Shown piece after piece: positions 32,620-46,000 of a stretch of 64,000 nt of DNA (position 1 is its first letter; every line of letters begins with the position of its first letter). The notes below the pieces were generated by a model, which ran no database searches, was not told where the DNA came from, and saw only the letters and a list, made by a program, of their open reading frames with translations. Position numbers and translations under genes: made by a program. The stretch is from Rheum nobile (taxonomy: Eukaryota > Streptophyta > Magnoliopsida > Caryophyllales > Polygonaceae): positions 1,922,001 to 1,986,000 of the forward strand of contig WOAB01000040.1 of the NCBI GenBank assembly GCA_027886185.1, read 5' to 3'.

Positions 32620-35600
32620 TGCGCTAAATGTAGCAATCTTCGATGAAGATTGAGATGCTCAGAAAAATAAAAACACTTATTTCAAGTGTGAATAAGAAAG
32701 AGCAAATGGCACACCCAAATTTCTTAAAACTTGGTTAGCCTTGAGACTTGAGTTGATAAGGACACGTCTGCCATTTTCTTTTAATTTATGGTTGGGTTTC
32801 TCTATCAATCTAAATGCAGGGAAAGAGAGGTGGGTGTGGGGAATTAATTAAGAGGCTGCTGAATGCTGAATGCTAAATGCTAAATGCTAAATGCTAATGC
32901 AATGAGAGACCCAGATGCAGAGGAACCTTCAAAATTCAATAGCTGTGGATTCAAAGCAGGGTGTGGGAGTGGGATCATCATTGCTACTCTGCATTCGAGT
33001 CGTATCTCTCACAATCAAAGCTGTAAAAATTTAAGAAACAGGATTTTAATTAAGACCAGAGAAAGAGAAAGAGAAAGAAAAAAATAGGAGGAGGACGTTT
33101 CTTTCTCTATGAATTTAATTTCTGGGTGCACCAACACACAAGCAAAGATGAGAAGAAGAAGAAACCAGAGTACTATCTAGTAGATGAATACTACTCCACT
33201 TGATACTTGATAATAGTAGTAGTAGTAGTAGCTTCAAAGCTAATAAAAATAAATTGATGGGCCCTCAAACGGAAAATTTATGGGGAAAAATCAGGGTTTG
33301 GTTTTTTTTTTTATACACTTTTAAATTTTCCCAACTCCCCACCTTAAGGAGGCTTTAAAGTGAGCACACCAACCTATTTTAATTGCATATCTGCCAACAC
33401 ACATTCAGCCATTAATACTCACAATGGGCTATGGCTAACTACTGAAAAGAAAAAACCCAACAAAAAGCAAATTTCAAAGTGTTTCTTGTGTTGTATAAAT
33501 GGCTTTCCAGCTACATCTTTCATTTTTGTTTCAAGTTGTACATTTTGCCTATTTATTTGTCCTTCAGAAAACATTTCTCAAAGTTCCTTAATGTTTGGTC
33601 ATAATATATACCACAATATTTCACATGTACATAACGTATCTTTTTTCTTAAATAATCTTTTGACATAATGATTATCATTAAGATTTTTTTTCATGGTACT
33701 GAATTTATGAAGATGTTTAAAGAGATGCCAATCATACTAATTTACCAATCTGGTGCCCTATTATCAATTCATAGTCTTGCCTTTCATTTCTTTCCTTCAC
33801 AGTGTCTCAACGTATTCGTTTATCATACGGAGTACAACATGAGCTATTTTTTAAATATTAACTTACAGAAACAAGCAAGTATATATGAAAACAAACCATG
33901 GCAAAGTCTAGAAATGAGGGGAAGTCATCAGCTCCTTCTACTTGCATTCATTTGACGTACACGTTACTTTGCCTTCTTTGTCTACCTAGAAATTGTAAAA
34001 TAAAATTATACAATTTTAATCTGCTATATCTTAAGATCTGACTTTCTGTCTTCAAACAAAATACACTAGTCTGGAAAATTAATCTTACTTAGAAGGGGGG
34101 GGGGGGGGGAATCAGACCAATGTTACAGGTTCTGAGGGTTTCTTCAAAATCTAATTGCAAGAATTGGGGCTTTCATGTAGGGTTTAGCTCGTCCACTTCC
34201 GTCATGTCTTTAGAAAAGTTAATTGCGTCGCCCATATATGTTCTTTATTTGGGTCTCCCTGTTCTGTATGAACCTCATGAAAAGAAGAAGAAAAAAATTA
34301 GGGTTTAATTATTATTTTTCAGTAGAAGGCACTAAAACATTACAATCGCGAAATATCATACTTGTCAGCTAAGATAGAAAGACTTAATGTTAATGATTTT
34401 AGCGAAGTTAACAAGAAAGAGATTTATCGACCGATGTAATAGGCCAAACAAAACCGAGAAAAATACATCTTAACTGTATTATTATGAATACCCTAAAAAA
34501 TATGAGCAACAAAGTAGGAGTTGGAGACTTCTATTCTATTCCAGTGGCTGGGTCCTTGATCTATGGCAGAATGGCACTTATACCCATGTGGTATCTCTAT
34601 AATTTCAACCCAATAATGATTTAGTTTAATTTCAAATTAGTATTTAAATACTATGTAATACGTATGTGCAGATGGGTTGTGTATAATATAAGGTTTCTTG
34701 TATGCCCAAATCTCGAATGCTGTTTACTTAAATATTGGTGATAATCTGGAGGGTGTCAGCACATTTAATTCTCCAACTTGGAATTTTGGACCATTTTTCA
34801 GCTCTGACTTCAATACATATATAGTTTTTGATTCGGAAATTCTGGGTGAAAAATGGTCCTATTTTGTGGAAGGATCTTTTGTATTTTTAGATTTAACAGG
34901 AGAAACGGAAACATGAAAAATCAATTTAAAGATATGATTATTTTCCAAGTTTTTTTTTTACGATATTCATACAAAAAAAATCTTCAAAGTTAATATAAAA
35001 GTTAGATTTAGTAGTGAAAAAGTCTTGCATAAAACAATTACTTACAAATATTGTTAAAATTATGAAAAACGTCTAATCCGGAAATCAATCACCGAAATTA
35101 TGAAAGTATATTTGGTAACGAAATTACTACATACATATATTTACAGATGTCTGGTATCATGTAGTATTGCAATTTGACATAGAAATATTGCACATTTTTA
35201 GTAGTCAATTTGAATTTACAGCAAACAATATTACTTCGTTTTATTCTTGTTAGGAAGAAACCATAAGTGATATCATAGTTTCGTTTTGAAAAAAATACTA
35301 TATAACAACATCAATATTTAATAAATTTATGGTTAAATCCAAGTCAACGAAAGTTTAAAAAGGTCCAAACTCGAAAAGTTCCAAAAAGAAGTTCAACCTT
35401 AACTGGGTTACACACTTGCACGTTGCATTGAACTTGGATTCTTGTGATCAAGTACATATGAAGACAAAATCAACATTCCCAGGCTCTGGCCATTTTCAGC
35501 TTTGTTTTTTTTTTTTTTTTTTCTTGGAGGGACGTGGGAGGGGTTGCCCTTTTGCATATCCAATCAAAATTTGCGGATTTACCAACTCTCTAGAACTAGA

Positions 35601-36347
35601 AGATGTAACACTATTAAACAAACGGGGTAACAATAATAAGCTTTGCAATACAAAATATGCCACACAATTTTTTTTAAAAAAAATCACTTGAAAAGAAATG
35701 AATCGTAGTTGGTTGACAAATGAAATAAAGCTGTCCAAGAAAAAAACAAAAGAGGAAAGAGATGATGTAATTAATGCATCCACTGGGGCAACCTATTAAT
35801 GATGAAGATAAAAAAATGACCTAAGACTCTCTACTTCCCATCCTCACCCACCTCTCGGCTTTCGCTCATTTACAAGCTTGGGGCTTTTTTTATGTAGTGG
35901 ATTCAGCTCATGTTTTTGATAACAATAACATATCGACACACGCCAACGAAGTCAAACTAGATAAGCAAATAAATACATGTAAGAAGCCAAAGACAATTAC
36001 AGTAGATACTCATATAATGAGCAAAATCACCAGTAATAGACTATGAACTCTTGTTCAGCTCAAAATGTCAAATTCAGCCGTGTTTGTTAAACTATGCCGT
36101 ATTTTCAAGTAAAAACAGACATGCAACGGGGGCTCCAAAAAAGAGCTACAAAATTATCTACAATTATATCAAAACCGAAGGACCACCCCTACTTGTGTAT
36201 ATTTGTGGTAATTCATGTACCTGTCACAAACGAGTCCTACACCTCAAACATTTCATATAACCAGGCTCTTCCATCGAAACACTCTGTTGGTGGCAAAACT
36301 AAGAAAAAAATATCAGCCAAATTGGACCGCGCTTGCTTGCTTGTTTC
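32620..36347. other. Intergenic region between the neprosin and GCN1 genes
   Basis: About 3.7 kb without a supported gene. It holds simple repeats: ATGCTAA-type units (32,862-32,900), GAAA units (33,054-33,085), TAG units (33,213-33,231), a G run (34,097-34,109) and a T run (about 35,506-35,521). The first few hundred bases are the neprosin promoter and the last are the GCN1 3' untranslated region. The short open frames look random. Confidence 0.6.
32862..32900 (+). repeat. Heptamer tandem repeat
   Basis: ATGCTGA/ATGCTAA units are repeated about five to six times, 340 bp upstream of the neprosin start codon. Confidence 0.8.
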
Positions 36348-39300
36348 TCAGGCACTTCCCCTTTCGTCTTCACTATCCTCGTCATCATCGCTGAAAATTA
36401 TCGTAACATTCAAAAAGTGAATTTATTGGACGCATGAATCGGGGCTGTTACACATTCGTATCAAAAACTTCACCTGTTTTCAGGAAATTTTGCGAGCCTC
36501 CTAGCATCCAAGCCCGTGATATATTTCTGGGACATCTGCACATTGTCTGCACCTAAAGACATCACAAAAACAGTAAATTAATAGAGATCAGTGAACAAGT
36601 ATGGGAGAAAAGTGGAGTGTTTTGACTTTTGAGGAAAAAGTATGTCAAGCTTAAAAAAGCTTTAGAAAATAGGTACCCTTAGTCAACTGGAACGCGTGCA
36701 AAGCACAGCGCTCAGCAGCCAGCCTCACGGGAGTGCTGCCATCCTTCACACATTCAGCAAGAGCTGGACCGAAGACAGAAGCTTGTGCCATGATTGCTGA
36801 AGGATTTTCCTGAGGACAAGAACAAAACGCTCATTTATTGGAAATTCTCTACAAAGATTCGATATACATTCAGATGATCAGCGAAAAACTATACTTTTGC
36901 TGCGGCCTTTAGGGTGGACAATGCCCTCCTTCGGACTTCACTGGAATCATCCTGGAACGCTGGAACTATGGAGACAAGAATTTGTGAATGCACAGTGCTG
37001 TTCGATGGATTACATTCGACTTCATACAGAAGATATCTTCCCAGTGCTTTGACTGCACCTTCTCGTACAGGGAACTGCAAGGAGGAAACGCATTAGAGGG
37101 AAAACAAATATCATATTCTAGGATGTTGGAAACTACCAAATTCAAGTATTATCTCGCAAGTGATATAGATTGATACCTTCTCATCTTTAACATTGGTTTT
37201 AAGTGCACCTAAGACTCTAGGAAAGAAGGACGACACACAAACTTCAGAAGCATTGTGTCTAAGCATGGATGAGAGTGTTACAGCTGAACCATGTCTAGCA
37301 CACCAACTCGCAGAAGAAGCAGAGTCTGAAAGTTCCTGAAGTAGATCTTGCAGCTGACCATTATCAACATACTACAAAAAGAAAAAATGTGAGTGAAATG
37401 ATAAGAACTATCCAGATACAACCTGATGGAAGAAATTAATGAAAATCCAAATCATACTTGGGATATTCTGCCCAGTATGCCAGCAGCAGAGCTGCGTATT
37501 TGATCATCTTCCTGATCTAGCAAACTCCTTAGCAGATCGTAAACACGTGTCGTTACTGGAGCACTCAAGCTCTTCCCAGCATGCTTTACCACTCCCCTAA
37601 GGGCAGTCAGAATTGCTTCTCTGACACCCGCATCGGATGCCTAAACAATCAACCCAGAATTCATACAACTGCTCACAGAAATAACATAATATAATCAAAG
37701 ATGGAAGAAAACATTTACCTGGAAACTGGAAAGAAGATCACTGACTAGTGGATCTACCCTAGTGCTCAGTGCGCTCAACTTACCAAGAGCCAAAGCAGCA
37801 CTTGAACGAACAGTCCTAAAATACAAACACCATACTTATAATTAATATAAATACAACATTGGCCAAGACAATGCAGAAAATACACTGCAGCAAGAATAGT
37901 GAAATTCATCTCAAAACACATAACCAGTGGTACAAAACAATCAAGTAACCTGGTATTGTCCTGAAGACACTTGATGAAGGTTGTCTGCAGCTGAGGTAAG
38001 AATGGTTTCAAGGCAATACCACCTTTTCCAATTATTATGATCAAGGTGGACAAAATGGCACTCTTCACTTGCCATGGGAACCGATCACCAATAATTCGAA
38101 TGAGTGGCCTGCAGAAAATAATGTTAGTTACAGTGAAGGGCACAGATTATAAGGAGATCTCTCCAAAAATATATGATTGCTAGTTCTTCATGAGAAAGCC
38201 ATTTAAGTTAACTAGAAAATGGTCCGAACAGTAAGTATATCAACGCTGATTTTTGCTTACCCAGTTATCGGTATCACAAATTCCTTCAATGTTTTTTCAC
38301 TGGTAACTTCAATCAACTCCCCCAGGCCCAGAGCTGCCTGTTCTCTTAGTTCTGCCGATCCACTTATTAAACCCTTTAGCACGATAAAAGACACGTCAAA
38401 AAGCCATATTTTCACTCAAATCATGAAGTACAAAACAAGAAAACAAAACAAAATGATGGCATCTCATGAAGTTACAAACCACCTATATGTTTATAAAACT
38501 TTATAGAGCATGGTTCAATAAAACATAAGTAGATGCCAAATTTAGAAATTACCTGCAGAAAGATTGGAAGAAGAGGCTGCAGAGCTTTAGGTAGACAAAA
38601 CCCAGGAATCAGGACTGCTCCTCCCTGCAACTTCAATGCAATTGTATATAAGCACACCCAAAAGTCAACCATGTTCATAAAATAACAAACATCTTCGAAA
38701 AAGATAGAACCAATTTTAACACTCAAAGCACACAAAAATCCAATAACTAATAAATCTTACTAAGAGGACCAACCTTCTTCTTTCTTCGCTCCTTGTCTCT
38801 GGATGTAGACACGGCATCTCTAACCAATTTTATGTAACTAGGAAGCAATTCCTTTGGGACAGAACCTATAACTCTTGACAATGCCTCCCATGCAACCTGT
38901 TAAATAAACCGTTAGCACATTCCAGAACTTCACGTGGCTATAAAGTGCACACAATTTAAGTAGGTACCGGAACTGTGGGTGAATCAACATCACTGAGCAA
39001 TACAATCAATGTAGATATCATATTAGGCGCCTCATCCACCAAATATAGCTTGCTATTTTTGAAGAAGTATCCAATAAGGTATGAAGTACTTCTCCTAATA
39101 GATGCCTGAAATTCCAGAAACAGAAACCATAGTGTGAACAATGCAACCTTCCACGTGAACATTTTGTTACTTATAATTCAATAAAACAGACTGATGAGGT
39201 CACTAGCACATGTGAAGCCAGACAGAAAACCTTATTATCTCCAGCACCCTTCAGGAACTCTGATATCAATGGTTCAATTCCCTCCTCATCAATAACCAAG

Positions 39301-40061
39301 ACAACAGTTTCTGCTGCCTTTGTTGCCAAGTTTTGGACATTCTGAAAAATCAGCAAAGAAAAACCATTTATTTTCAATAATTTTTTTATAAAAGTTTCAG
39401 ATCACGACTCAAATTCATTTTAAATCGACAAAAAAAAATGCTTTATTCAAAGGTAGCATACCACATTTGCATCACTCATTGCAGAAAGTAAAGCAGGAAG
39501 AACCGTGTTGAGATGGGGGTTGAGGCCAGGACCAGCAACCTCAGCCAAAGCTCCAAGAGCATGTGCATTGAATTCACTGAACAAATGGGCAAACCATCTT
39601 ATTCAGCAAGAACCAATAAAAGATTAATATTAAGCAGACATTCATACATTAATTATATACCTAAAGGGAAGCTGGACCAGTTTTGGCAAGATATGGGGCA
39701 AGACAGCAGCTGTTCTGACACTATAATTTTACAAACGTACATTAAATATCAGAGAACCGATCATCAGCAAGCTGAATTGACAAACTTCCACATAAACCAA
39801 GGTACCTAACCTTAAGATTTGTTTCAGGCCATCAAGTGCCGTGTCAGAAGTTTCATCATCTTCCAAAGCATGTAGAAGTGTAGGAACAATTTCATCAATA
39901 GCTTGCAAACCAGCACTCTACAAGATGAAATATATTGAATTTCATGTTAGAAGCATTAGAAGAGCACAGAGAAAGCTTGCCAGCAGAAATCAACTATAAA
40001 AAAGCTCACCTTGTAAAGGGTGCTAAATGCCATGCCAGCAGATTCCCGTACTTCAGCCACA
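36348..40061 (-). other. ILA: ILA exons 44-60 (residues about 1,996-2,648)
   Basis: Exons: 40,010-40,061; 39,811-39,917; 39,661-39,720; 39,462-39,576; 39,231-39,341; 38,968-39,105; 38,774-38,896; 38,553-38,624; 38,261-38,373; 37,950-38,108; 37,719-37,815; 37,458-37,640; 37,177-37,371; 36,895-37,074; 36,677-36,809; 36,474-36,552; 36,348-36,390. By position this includes the region that binds the RWD domain of GCN2 in yeast (about residues 2,050-2,430). The end is acidic. Confidence 0.88.
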
Positions 40062-43000
40062 CTGTTAAATAAGAGGACAATGTTATTACTTGCCACCCAA
40101 CAGAAACAAAGTGAGCCAATCGAAGAACTGCAGAGAAATCATCACAAAATCATTGGCACACCTATCACACAGAGCAAGACGAATTGTGGGGATAAGATCA
40201 TCCATGAAACTCAACAGTTGACTCCTTCCAGCACTTGCCATAACCTCACTTAGACCAATGCATACACCCTGTAAAAAAATTATTATAAGTTTAGTACTGA
40301 TAGTAATTAGAGAATTTATCCTCCACTTCGGTTAAACTATAGTTGCTACTCATAGCACTGAACATTATTTTTGGGAAATATTATGCAAAATGAAAATGAC
40401 CCTCATCCAAGTCATCGAGAAGAATACGCAAAAAAGAAAATGAAGGAAACAACAATTCGGGGCTAATTCGAACATTAAAAAGGTGAATGGCTAGAACTAA
40501 TATAGCACAATACCAATGACATATTGCATTTATCAGCTATAAGTGGTTCAATAGAAAATTCCACGCATTAGCAACAGCTCAAACTGCCTTACTGGTTCTG
40601 AAAGAGTACCATACTCAACAGTATTTTGAAAATGAAAAGAGGCAGTAGAACTGTAGAAGGTATGCTATATAAAAACAGATCTTGATTGCTTTGAGCCTTT
40701 TATTTTATATACTCTATAAAATAAAATTCCTATGATATGAAAGGCAAAGCGCTCTCTTTTAAGAATGCATCTAGTTCCATCTTTCTTTCGTTATTTAAAC
40801 CCACTTTTTCAAAAATGGATTGTAAGAATTCTGGTTTTACACTATTTGGAATGGTTTTCTCATATTGAGAAATTTTGTCTAGTGGCATTCGTTCTGATAA
40901 AAAAACAATAGATGTTATATAAAGGGTTCTCTCGGTTTGCTAATATCTAGATATATCATGTTGCTCTCACTTAATGGAAAAAATATTTGGGAAATCAACT
41001 AATAGAACCCAAATAATCGAAGAATAAAACTGAAAATCTGAATTGCAAGCTATGTTACCTGGAAACGGAAACGGGATACGGGAACGTTTCCGAAACGGGG
41101 AAACGTCAATCTCAAATTTGTAGAAAAGGGAAACGGCAATATAAATTATATATTATTTTAAAGATAAAAAATAGTGGAATCAATATATCACAAAGGAGGA
41201 ATAATAGAAACTGCATCGAATCAAATATCAACAAAACCTAAATACCAAACTGAAAAAACACTAATTAACATTTAACAATTCTAACAATAGCATCGCCGGA
41301 ACAAGTTGCCAGAGTTACAGGCGGCGGCGAGTCAGCACAAGGTGGGTCGGGCTACTTGAAGCCTTTGGAAGCTGGAGGCTATCGCATACTAGGAGAGTGG
41401 GAAGGGTCTGTAGAGGAGGAGAATAGAGAGACATGTACGCAGAGGCCACTTTTAGGTTTATTTTTAATAAAAGAAAAGTAGGAAACGAGGCAGGAAACGT
41501 GTTTCCTGACTCAAAAGGGCGTTTCGTCTCCTATTTTTTGGTCAAAGAAAACGTTGACCGTTTCCACCCCCTTGGGAGACGTTTCCCAGCCGTTTCCGGA
41601 GGTTTCCCCGTTTCCGACACGGGATACGCTCATAGTTAGGAGTTTCCGGGTAACATAGATTGCAAGTATCTCACAATTCAGCCCATCTGATGCAAGTATC
41701 TCACACCAGCCAATTTTGGGAGGAATCCTCAAATCTGTATTCAGATTAAGTTCAACGTGAAACCCCCCTAATACAATATCAGATACCTCTTTTTATAATA
41801 ACAAACAAAAAACTTAATCCTAAAAACAAGGGAATAAACTAACACTAACTAAGTGGGCTGCAAATTTGGACTAGGATAATGAGATTATGGGAATAAACAA
41901 GATTAACTCTAATAATTACTAAAACTAAATCCTAAGAACAAAAAAATTAAAATAATTAGGAATTAACTAAAAGCAGAACGTATCATCAATCATCTATCTC
42001 TCTTTAGCTAGCCTACATAAATCTCTTATACAGGAAGACAACTCTGTTAACTGCTGAACCCTGAAATGACATTGGCCTATTCAAACGCTTCTTATCATGC
42101 ATCATAGACCACTAAATGAAAGCTTCAATATAGAATACTAATAATAACACATAAGCACCATGTGGAAAAGCATATTCAGCTCTAGGTTTGATGCCCAAAC
42201 AAAAAGTGGTCTAGAGCATAGAATTGGTCGATCCAATAGAATAAAAATAGCATGTCAGTGTTTCATACTTGTCTTCTGCTGCAATTCGAATCCTTGAGCC
42301 CTTTGGACAATATTGGGATGATCATAGGAAGTACTCTTTCACCAAGCTTCCTGACAAGTTCTCCCAAAGAACGCCCAGCAACCTTGAGAAACAGTGACAC
42401 AGTTATGCATCCCATTTTTTAAAAGAGAATATGAGAAGCAGATAGCTATGAAAGGGGGGGGGGGGGGGCACACCTGCCGCCTTTCATTGGACGGTGATGC
42501 AAGTGATGATATTAACGTATCCATCAGCACTGGCATGATTTCCTTGAGAGTTTTAGGGGTATTTACCACTATTGTTTTCCATACATGCAATGCAGTCTGA
42601 CATATTAAGAAAATGAAGACATTAGTTAATAGAAATGTACAAATTTTACCAGAAAAAAGGAAAAACATAATATTTTCATAAATATTAGGTTCATATAGTA
42701 ATAACAATGATGCTTTGTATTACCTGCCGAACAGTCAAGCTAATATCAGTCCGAACCATGTACAGTGCAGCAAGAACTTCGTTTCGCTTTTCTCTACCAA
42801 GTACCTCAATGATAGCCCGTCCTTGAGCTTCTGTACTAGCCCCTTCATCGTCGCTGCCACCCTCAAGTAAAGCTTTTCCAGATGTTCCAGCAACCTATAC
42901 AACGGGAATAAAAACATTGATATATCCAAATCAATGGTGAAGCATCTAAGAGGTTTTCAATAGCACACCTTGAACAAGAGATCTCCCAATAATTCAACAG

Positions 43001-46000
43001 AACTTTGTCGTATTCGCCAACTATCATTGAAAATACCATCCTCGACAGCAGGAAGGAGTAATGGTAGAGACCTGATAGAAAGATGATATTAGTATGTAAA
43101 GTGTAAATCAGAAATGCTATTCAATTCAGTTGTCTTGCATGGCACATTTTTACATACTAAATTTACGAGTTAGCATGCAGCATGATTCTTCAGCTAAAAC
43201 ATGATGCATCACTTGATTCACCTATATTCTTACGAACCTGCAGCAATTGTGCAATGAATTAATTTATATGTGTAGTATACTTACGTTGTCGCATAATGCT
43301 CAACAAGAACATGGCCAGCACTAAGAGCAGCATCTCGGACAGATTCATTTTCATCAGCAAGACCTGCAAGCATGCACAGACTATTTCAGACACCGGAAGA
43401 AACGTATAAACAAAAATATTCAAGACAAACAATGACCACTTAGCATTAAGGGAATGTTAGATGGGGAAAAAAATGGGTAGCTAACATTACAGAAAATGTC
43501 CCTAATATGCAAATTTCTATCTTACCGATCAAGGGTAAATACAAAGGGGATGATATATTAAAGAGTGGGGCGCTAGAGCTTGATAAATCTGATGTCATAC
43601 TCTAAAGTAGGCAAGTAGCCAGCGCATATATTAACAATCAAAGGAAGTCAGTGAAAATGATGCATATTATAAAACCAACTCTCTAAAAAGCTTGTTACGA
43701 TAATACGTGGAGTTGTGCCTATTATTTTGCTATATGAAAATCAGCCTCACAAAGAGCTTTATAGGTAATGAAAAGTGGATCATGCATAGGTTCCCCATTA
43801 TGACATCTTTTACAAACTTGGCCACATAGGAGCAAGATTGGGGACGTCTTGGTCATCGAAACAAGTCTCCAAAAAAGCACCAATCCTTATTTAAGGAATC
43901 TAATTTGGAGGAAAAAATGAAATGATCTTTGCAATTGAATCACTAGTGTCATATATGGTGTCCTAACTCCTAAATGAAAGGCCTCTAATTTATTTATCTA
44001 TCCTCCAAAAAAGCACCAATCCTTATTTAAGGACTCTAATTTAGACGAAACATGAAATGATCTTTGCAATTGAATTACTAGTGTCATATATGTTGTCCTC
44101 AGCAAAACAAGTCATATATGAAAGGCCTCTAATTTATTTTTCTATCCTCTAAAAAAACACCAATCCTTATTTAAGGACTTTAATTTGGAGGAAAAAATGA
44201 AATGATATTTGCAATTGAATCACTAGTATCATATATGGTGTCCTAAACGAACTTTAGAGGATGAAGGGACCCCTCCCACAACCTCTGCACAAATAAAAAG
44301 CATTAATTTCATGACATAGAACTCGGGATATTTACCTGGCTGTATCAACCACAAGCAAGAAAGAAACAAATAAACAAAGGCTCAGAAGTATCTTTACCAT
44401 CAAGAATGGCAGGCAACACCTGTTGCAGGTATTTCTGAAATTGAATTCCAAGCGATCTGGGCAAATACTACAAATCAAGATCAAAACAGAAGTTATAATT
44501 TGAGCTAGTGTAATTTCCAATTACTTAATTACTTATATAAGCATATAATTATGAGCTTACCCTAAAGACAGTCAAATAGCCATCACGGACATAAGCCTTC
44601 TGATGAGAGCAATACCGGATGATATCAGGAAGATATTGCTCGAAATACTGTGTTCCAAGAGCAGCTAGAACCTGAAAACAGATACCAGCATATCAACTTA
44701 TTGTACTGAAATAGAAAAGAGCCCCATACTGCTATATAAGGTTATTCAGTGAGAGCACTACTGAGGAAACACAGAAAAAACATATTTGGAATAAGGTTCC
44801 AAGAGAACATAAGAGATGCAATCATAATCCTGTTTGTCCAACAATATAACCATTTTAAATAACTATTCACACCTCCAAAAATGCAACCCAGATAATCCAA
44901 AAATGCCATATATATTTTAGAATAATCATATCTGGAAATCAGATTTGAACTTATGAGAATCATAAACAGACACTTGTAAATGCTACAAAAGCTTTCCTTT
45001 CTTCACCTTTAAAAATCAATTCACCACATCTACTATAAACCAGATTTTTCGATAATCGAACATTTGAAGTAGTTTCTATATGTAACAAAATTCAACCATG
45101 CATACTATCTATGTTTCTGCAATAATATACAATGAACTAGCAAGAGTAAGAACCGAACAACCTGTCTTCCTTCATCTATTCTCAAATGTCATAGAAAATC
45201 AAATACAAAGAATGGTGGCAACAAAGCTCAATACCACAATTGAAATCTCGAAAGCACATTGTATCGTTATGCATAATCCAATACTTCGCAAACAAAAGAA
45301 ACAAAGACAAAAGATATTGGAAATAAGACAGTCTTGAAGAAACAAATACAATGCCAGCATGTCATATCTTATATTTAACAAACATACGAATGACAGCAGG
45401 AAGACATACATAAAATGCTGGCTTTGACAGGTTCCAGAGAAAAGAATCTCAATCATCGTGAATATATAAATTCAGAAATTTATGGGATAAAATAAATAAA
45501 TTGGAAATACAAATACGCCACATGTTCGCACCTCACTTAGCCCTTGTGCAGCTCCAGAACGTTCAACGTTGCTGCTATCAGACTTGAGAGTGTCTAATAA
45601 CCAAGGAACAAGATCTGGGAAATTCTCTTCACCCATCCCTTTTATAAGAGACCCAATCGCCCTTGCAGCGACAGATCGCACTTCTGGAATAGGGTCCACA
45701 AGAACCTGCAAGATACAGTGAAGTTATGATTTGTGATAAATACATATATTCTATCCCAAAAATAAACAGAAGACAGGAATAGATACCTTTTTAACTTCAG
45801 GAAGCAACAATCCTATATAAGGAATCATGTCTCTAGGTTCTGTAACTAATGAACACATATTCCCACCTATTTGGGCAGCTTTCTTTTTAGTCTCCGCACT
45901 TCTCTCACGTAACCCTCTATGGACAATCGGCACCAGAAGTGCAAGGGAAGGGGCATCAATTGAATTGACAAAAGTTGTCTGCAACAGAAGAATAAGAATT

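Noticed and set aside
42456..42468. G run (and C run at 46,768-46,790) as possible regulatory quadruplexes
   Set aside because: Simple homopolymers in introns, likely length-unstable or sequencing artefacts.
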